DNA from: Phenylobacterium montanum
Lineage (GTDB): Bacteria > Pseudomonadota > Alphaproteobacteria > Caulobacterales > Caulobacteraceae
Assembly: GCF_018135625.1 (NCBI RefSeq)
Contig: NZ_CP073078.1
Coordinates: 3,752,501 to 3,816,500, forward strand
Direction: 5' to 3'
DNA: 64,000 nucleotides
The translations under genes and the position numbers were made by a program. The notes under the pieces are model-generated. The model did not search any database. It was given only the letters and a program-made list of their open reading frames with translations, and was not told the DNA's origin. Of this stretch, positions 58,325 to 64,000 are shown one piece after another; position 1 is the stretch's first letter; the number at the start of each line of letters is the position of its first letter.

Positions 58325-60484
58325 ATGCCGAGAGTCGCAAGCATCCTTCTGCCCCTGCCGCTGCCCGAGGCGTTCGACTACGCCGAGCCGGAAGGGATGG
58401 ATCTGGGCCTCGGCGACATCGTCGTGGCGCCCCTCGGCCCCCAGCGGCTGATCGGAGTGGTGACGGGCCTGAAGGAGGGGGCCGGGCACAACCGGCCGCT
58501 GAAGCCGGTGTTGGACCGGCTGGCCGAACCGCCCCTACCCAAGAACACCCTGGCCTTCATCCAATGGGCCGCGCGCTACAGCGTCGACGCCCCAGGCGCG
58601 CCCCTGGCCATCGCCCTGCGCGGCGCCCGCGCGCCACGGCCGAAGCCACAGCGGCTGTTGTTCGCCACCGGCGCCGCGCCGGCCCGCGCGACGCCCGCGC
58701 GGGCGCGCGTGCTCGAGGCCGCGACCGGCCCCATGAGCGCCACCGCCCTGGCCGAGGCGGCCCAGGTCTCGGCCTCGGTGCTCAAGGGGCTGGTTGACGA
58801 AGGCGTCCTGGAAGCGCGGCTGGTCGAGCCGGAAACGCATTTCTCGACGCCCGATCCGGACCACAAGCATCCGGCCCTCAACCCCAGTCAGGCGGCGGCG
58901 ATGCAGGTGCTTGCGGGCCTGGCCGAGGCTGGTGGATTCCAGGCGGCCTTGCTGGACGGGGTCACCGGCTCGGGCAAGACCGAGGTCTATCTGGAGGCGG
59001 TCGCCCAGGTGCTGGCCCAGGACCCGGCGGCCCAGGTCCTGGTCTTGCTGCCCGAGATCGCCCTGACTCAGGCGGTGATCGCCCGCTTTACCGACCGTTT
59101 CGGCGCCGCCCCGGCCGAGTGGCACTCGGGCATCACCCCGGCCCAGCGGCGGCGAGCGTGGGAAGGCGTCGTCTCGGGCGAGGCGCGCATCGTCATCGGC
59201 GCCCGCTCGGCCCTGTTCCTGCCCTTCGCCCGCCTGCGCATGATCGTGGTCGATGAAGAGCACGACGGCTCCTACAAGCAGGAGGAAGGCTTCATCTACC
59301 AGGCCCGCGACCTGGCCGTGGTCCGGGCCAAGATCGAGGGCGCGCTGGTGGTGCTGGCCTCGGCCACCCCCTCGCTGGAAACCCTTTGGAACGCCGAGGC
59401 CGGGCGCTATCGCTGGCTGCGGCTGACCGACCGGCATGGGATCGCGGAGCTGCCCGAGGTCTCTCTGGTCGATCTGCGCGAGACCCCGCCCGAGCGCGAG
59501 CGCTGGCTTTCGCCGCCCCTGATCAAGGCCCTGGCCGAGACCTACGCCAAGGGCGAACAGAGCCTGCTGTTCCTCAATCGCCGGGGCTATGCGCCGCTGG
59601 TGCTCTGCCGGGCCTGCGGCGAGAAGCTGACCGCGCCGGACACCGATTCCTGGCTGGTCGAGCATCGCTACACCGGCCGGCTGATCTGCCACCTGACCGG
59701 CTTTTCCATGAAGAAACCCGAGGCCTGCCCCCACTGCGGGGCCAAGGACAGCCTGGCCTCGATCGGTCCCGGGGTGGAGCGGGTCGAGGAGGAGGCGCGC
59801 GAGTTGTTCCCCGAGGCCCGCATCGCCGTCTTCTCCTCCGACACCATGTGGGACCCGGAGGCGGCCAAGGCGATGATCGTGGCCATGGAGGCGGGCGAGA
59901 TCGACATCCTGGTGGCCACCCAGGCTGCGGCCAAGGGTCACAACTTCCCGAACCTGACCCTGGTGGGCGTGGTCGACGCCGACCTGGGCCTCAAAGGGGG
60001 CGACCTGCGCGCCGCCGAACGCACCTTCCAACTGCTGGCCCAGGCCGGAGGGCGGGCCGGGCGGCATGAGCGGCCAGGCAGGGTGCTGCTGCAGACCTAT
60101 GCGCCGGAGCACGCGGTGATGCAGGCCCTGGCGGCCCAGGACCGCGACGCCTTCGTCGCCGCCGAAATGGAGGCGCGCCAGCTCTCCGGCCTGCCGCCCT
60201 ATGGTCGGCTCGCGGCGATCATCCTGTCGGGTCCAGATGCGGCCGCACTGGACGCCTTCGCCCAGGGCCTGGCGGCTGTGGCGCCCAATGCCGAGGGGAT
60301 CGAGATCTACGGCCCGGCCGACGCGCCCCTGGCCCTGGTGCGGGGCCGCCGGCGCAAGCGGTTCCTCATTCGCGCGGATCGCAAGGTGGATCTGCCGGCC
60401 TTCCTGGCGGCGTGGCGGGCCAGGGTGCGGGTTCCCGGCTCGATCCGCATGACCATCGACGTGGACCCCTACAGCTTTCTCTAA
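58325..60484 (+). CDS. priA: Primosomal replication helicase PriA
   Basis: A 719-residue superfamily-2 helicase that restarts collapsed forks by loading DnaB. The 3'-BD DNA-binding domain (about 1-100) is followed by Walker A GVTGSGKTEV near 214-223, the VDEEHDGSY box near 309-317, LASATPSLET, and the helicase C-terminal domain with ATQAAAKGHNFP. The zinc insert near 428-472 keeps only about five of the eight cysteines: CRACG and CPHCG remain, while the inner positions read APDTDSW and ICHLTG. This appears to be an alphaproteobacterial variant. It is divergent from the DUF484-xerC genes. Confidence 0.92.
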   Translation: MPRVASILLPLPLPEAFDYAEPEGMDLGLGDIVVAPLGPQRLIGVVTGLKEGAGHNRPLKPVLDRLAEPPLPKNTLAFIQWAARYSVDAPGAPLAIALRGARAPRPKPQRLLFATGAAPARATPARARVLEAATGPMSATALAEAAQVSASVLKGLVDEGVLEARLVEPETHFSTPDPDHKHPALNPSQAAAMQVLAGLAEAGGFQAALLDGVTGSGKTEVYLEAVAQVLAQDPAAQVLVLLPEIALTQAVIARFTDRFGAAPAEWHSGITPAQRRRAWEGVVSGEARIVIGARSALFLPFARLRMIVVDEEHDGSYKQEEGFIYQARDLAVVRAKIEGALVVLASATPSLETLWNAEAGRYRWLRLTDRHGIAELPEVSLVDLRETPPERERWLSPPLIKALAETYAKGEQSLLFLNRRGYAPLVLCRACGEKLTAPDTDSWLVEHRYTGRLICHLTGFSMKKPEACPHCGAKDSLASIGPGVERVEEEARELFPEARIAVFSSDTMWDPEAAKAMIVAMEAGEIDILVATQAAAKGHNFPNLTLVGVVDADLGLKGGDLRAAERTFQLLAQAGGRAGRHERPGRVLLQTYAPEHAVMQALAAQDRDAFVAAEMEARQLSGLPPYGRLAAIILSGPDAAALDAFAQGLAAVAPNAEGIEIYGPADAPLALVRGRRRKRFLIRADRKVDLPAFLAAWRARVRVPGSIRMTIDVDPYSFL

Positions 60485-60553
60485 AGCCGGATGCCGTAAC
60501 GGCAGGGACCTAAGCTGCGGGCTCTATTGGCCAAAAGGCCTGGATTCCGTCGG

Positions 60554-60582
60554 TTGCGGCGCCGAAGAACGCGTGCTATCAG
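60554..60582 (+). promoter_or_regulatory. Sigma-70 promoter of the atp operon
   Basis: TTGCGG (60554-60559) and TATCAG (60577-60582) are separated by exactly 17 bases, about 130 bases before atpH. The 60485-60714 gap also has small hairpins TGCCGT-A-ACGGCA (60492-60504) and GGCC-AAAA-GGCC (60529-60540), which may end priA transcription. Confidence 0.6.
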
Positions 60583-60714
60583 GCGCGCGGCTTCGGGCTG
60601 GGGGCTCTGAGTACGCCCTTTCGTCCACGTGCTTTCCTAAGCGCAATCAAGCCTTTCCAGCCGTCGCGGGGCCTCTCGCGGCTGGCGCGACCGACATAAT
60701 TGGTGGGTTTCAAC

Positions 60715-62809
<2,095 letters not shown>

Positions 62810-62831
62810 GCCTTGAGCAGGAGCGCCTGAC

Positions 62832-63704
62832 ATGGCCAGCCTCAAGGAAATGCGTAGCCAGATCGCCAGCGTGAAGGCTACGCAGAAGATCACCAAGGCG
62901 ATGCAGATGGTCGCCGCAGCCAAGCTGCGCCGCTCGCAGGACGCCGCCCAGAACGCCCGGCCCTACGCCACGCGCATGGCCGCGGTGATCGCCAACCTGG
63001 CGGCGGGGGTGTCCGGCGACGGCGCGCCCAAGCTGCTTGTCGGCACCGGCCGCGACCGCAGCCACCTGATCGTGGTGGCGACCTCGGACCGCGGCCTCGC
63101 CGGCGGCTTCAACTCGTCGATCGTCCGCGCCGCGCGCGAGCGGATCGCCTCCCTGCTCGAACACGGCAAGGAGGTGAAGATCCTCACCGTCGGCAAGAAG
63201 GCCCGCGACCAGTTGCGCCGAACCTATGGCGACCGCTTTGTGGCCAGTTTCGAGGCCGGCTCCGCACCGACCCTGGAAGGGGCTCAGATCATCGCCGACA
63301 AGGTGCTCGAGCTGTACGGGGCCGGCGACATCGACGTGGTCACCCTGTTCTACAGCCGCTTCCGCTCGGTGGTGCAGCAGATCCCGACCGCCAAGCAGCT
63401 GATCCCGGCCGAAGTGGTGGAGGGCGCGCCCAAGATCGATCTCAAGGGCGCAGCCTACGAGTACGAGCCGGACGAGGAGACCATCCTCGAGACCCTGCTG
63501 CCGCGCAACATCATGGTCCAGGTCTTCTCCTCGATGCTGGAGAACCAGGCCGGCTTCTTCGCCGCCCAGATGACCGCGATGGACAACGCCACGCGCAACG
63601 CCGGCGATATGATCAACGCGTACACGATCAAGATGAACCGCACCCGTCAGGCGCAGATCACCAAGGAGCTGATCGAGATCATCTCCGGCGCCGAAGCCCT
63701 TTAG
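62832..63704 (+). CDS. atpG: ATP synthase F1 subunit gamma
   Basis: A 290-residue central-shaft subunit. The N-terminal coiled coil begins [34 protein letters not shown] and the C-terminal one ends [44 protein letters not shown], the family signature. The Rossmann-like middle includes [13 protein letters not shown]. It is 22 bp after atpA. Confidence 0.96.
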   Translation: MASLKEMRSQIASVKATQKITKAMQMVAAAKLRRSQDAAQNARPYATRMAAVIANLAAGVSGDGAPKLLVGTGRDRSHLIVVATSDRGLAGGFNSSIVRAARERIASLLEHGKEVKILTVGKKARDQLRRTYGDRFVASFEAGSAPTLEGAQIIADKVLELYGAGDIDVVTLFYSRFRSVVQQIPTAKQLIPAEVVEGAPKIDLKGAAYEYEPDEETILETLLPRNIMVQVFSSMLENQAGFFAAQMTAMDNATRNAGDMINAYTIKMNRTRQAQITKELIEIISGAEAL

Positions 63705-63721
63705 GACGAAAGAGTTAGACG

Positions 63722-64000
63722 ATGGCCACGACCCCAGCCGCCGCCAAGAAACCCGCCGCCAAGGCTCCGGCCAAGAAGGCCGCCCCCAAGGCCGCAGCCT
63801 CCAAGGCCGCCGCGCCGAAGATCGCCACGCCTGCTGGCGTCGCCACCGGCCGCGTGGCCCAGGTCATCGGCGCCGTTGTCGACGTCGAGTTCGACGGCCA
63901 CCTGCCGGCGATCCTCAGCGCTCTCGAAACGACCAACGTCGACCAGCGGACCGGCGCGCCGTTCCGCCTCGTGCTGGAAGTCGCCCAGCACCTGGGTGAG
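63722..64000 (+). CDS. atpD: ATP synthase F1 subunit beta, 5' part
   Basis: The first 93 residues of the catalytic beta subunit; the gene runs off the right window edge. A low-complexity Lys/Ala/Pro-rich extension of about 40 residues ([14 protein letters not shown] ...) comes before the conserved start [20 protein letters not shown]. Such extensions are seen in Caulobacter-type AtpD. GGACGAAAGAG lies before the ATG, 17 bp after atpG. Confidence 0.95.
   Translation, partial: MATTPAAAKKPAAKAPAKKAAPKAAASKAAAPKIATPAGVATGRVAQVIGAVVDVEFDGHLPAILSALETTNVDQRTGAPFRLVLEVAQHLGE

Overview
The window is a GC-rich chromosomal segment (G/C-biased third codon positions, dense coding, very large antisense shadow frames) that looks like a Caulobacteraceae alphaproteobacterium, of the Caulobacter/Phenylobacterium kind. 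The pointers are a GapR/DUF2312 nucleoid protein, a TacA-like sigma-54 activator with Asp54, a three-subunit pntAA-pntAB-pntB transhydrogenase, an aa3-type oxidase subunit IV, a TonB-dependent receptor, an AtpD with a Lys/Ala/Pro-rich N-terminal extension, and many leaderless-looking or GTG/TTG starts. No rRNA, tRNA, insertion sequence, prophage or CRISPR array was seen.

Layout. 1-3953: envelope sugar metabolism (partial Wzz/GumC-type protein leftward; phosphomannomutase/phosphoglucomutase, galU and galE rightward). 3984-9048: leftward genes for a small conserved protein, a VanZ-like membrane protein, an exported two-motif aspartic protease that probably starts at CTG, and a large TonB-dependent receptor. 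9367-14157: a secreted small protein, gapR with a coupled basic protein, a HAD hydrolase, rpmJ, a lytic transglycosylase and an MFS transporter. 14284-21012: motA, two tandem Ala/Ser-rich lipoproteins each with its own terminator, mnmC, a glutathione transferase, and pseB-pseC for a pseudaminic-acid-type sugar. 21133-31759: regulators paired with enzymes (GST/MarR-GNAT fusion with palindromic operators; MmyB-type regulator/MDR oxidoreductase; TacA-like regulator), M3 peptidase, sulfotransferase, Tat-exported amidohydrolase and an alpha/beta hydrolase.

31937-43635: oxidase subunit IV, the pnt operon with an extra small membrane-protein gene inside it, typA, a strong candidate sRNA (37844-37927) with its own promoter and terminator, a GNAT gene whose conserved N-terminus lies upstream of any normal start codon, mdh, HIT protein, LysR/aldo-keto reductase pair and a CitE-like lyase. 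43818-47270 encodes one 1150-residue protein that joins a GH18-like domain, a NodB polysaccharide deacetylase and a GT2 synthase.

47414-64000 is the energy-metabolism core: sucC-sucD-sucA-sucB, then a DUF2007 protein, a VapBC toxin-antitoxin module and a 49-bp palindromic repeat placed before lpd; xerC-DUF484 leftward; priA; and atpH-atpA-atpG-atpD (last gene cut by the window end). Succinyl-CoA synthetase, the 2-oxoglutarate dehydrogenase complex, malate dehydrogenase, transhydrogenase and F1-ATPase together cover much of the TCA/respiratory machinery.

The most interesting items are the GH18-NodB-GT2 fusion, the candidate sRNA, the twin lipoproteins whose size and C-terminal lysine recall Braun lipoprotein, the 46/49-identical palindromic repeats at 18588 and 55083, the unknown membrane protein in the pnt operon, and the MarR-GNAT/GST pair with two palindromic sites. 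All functions are read from sequence motifs and memory of families; no search was run.
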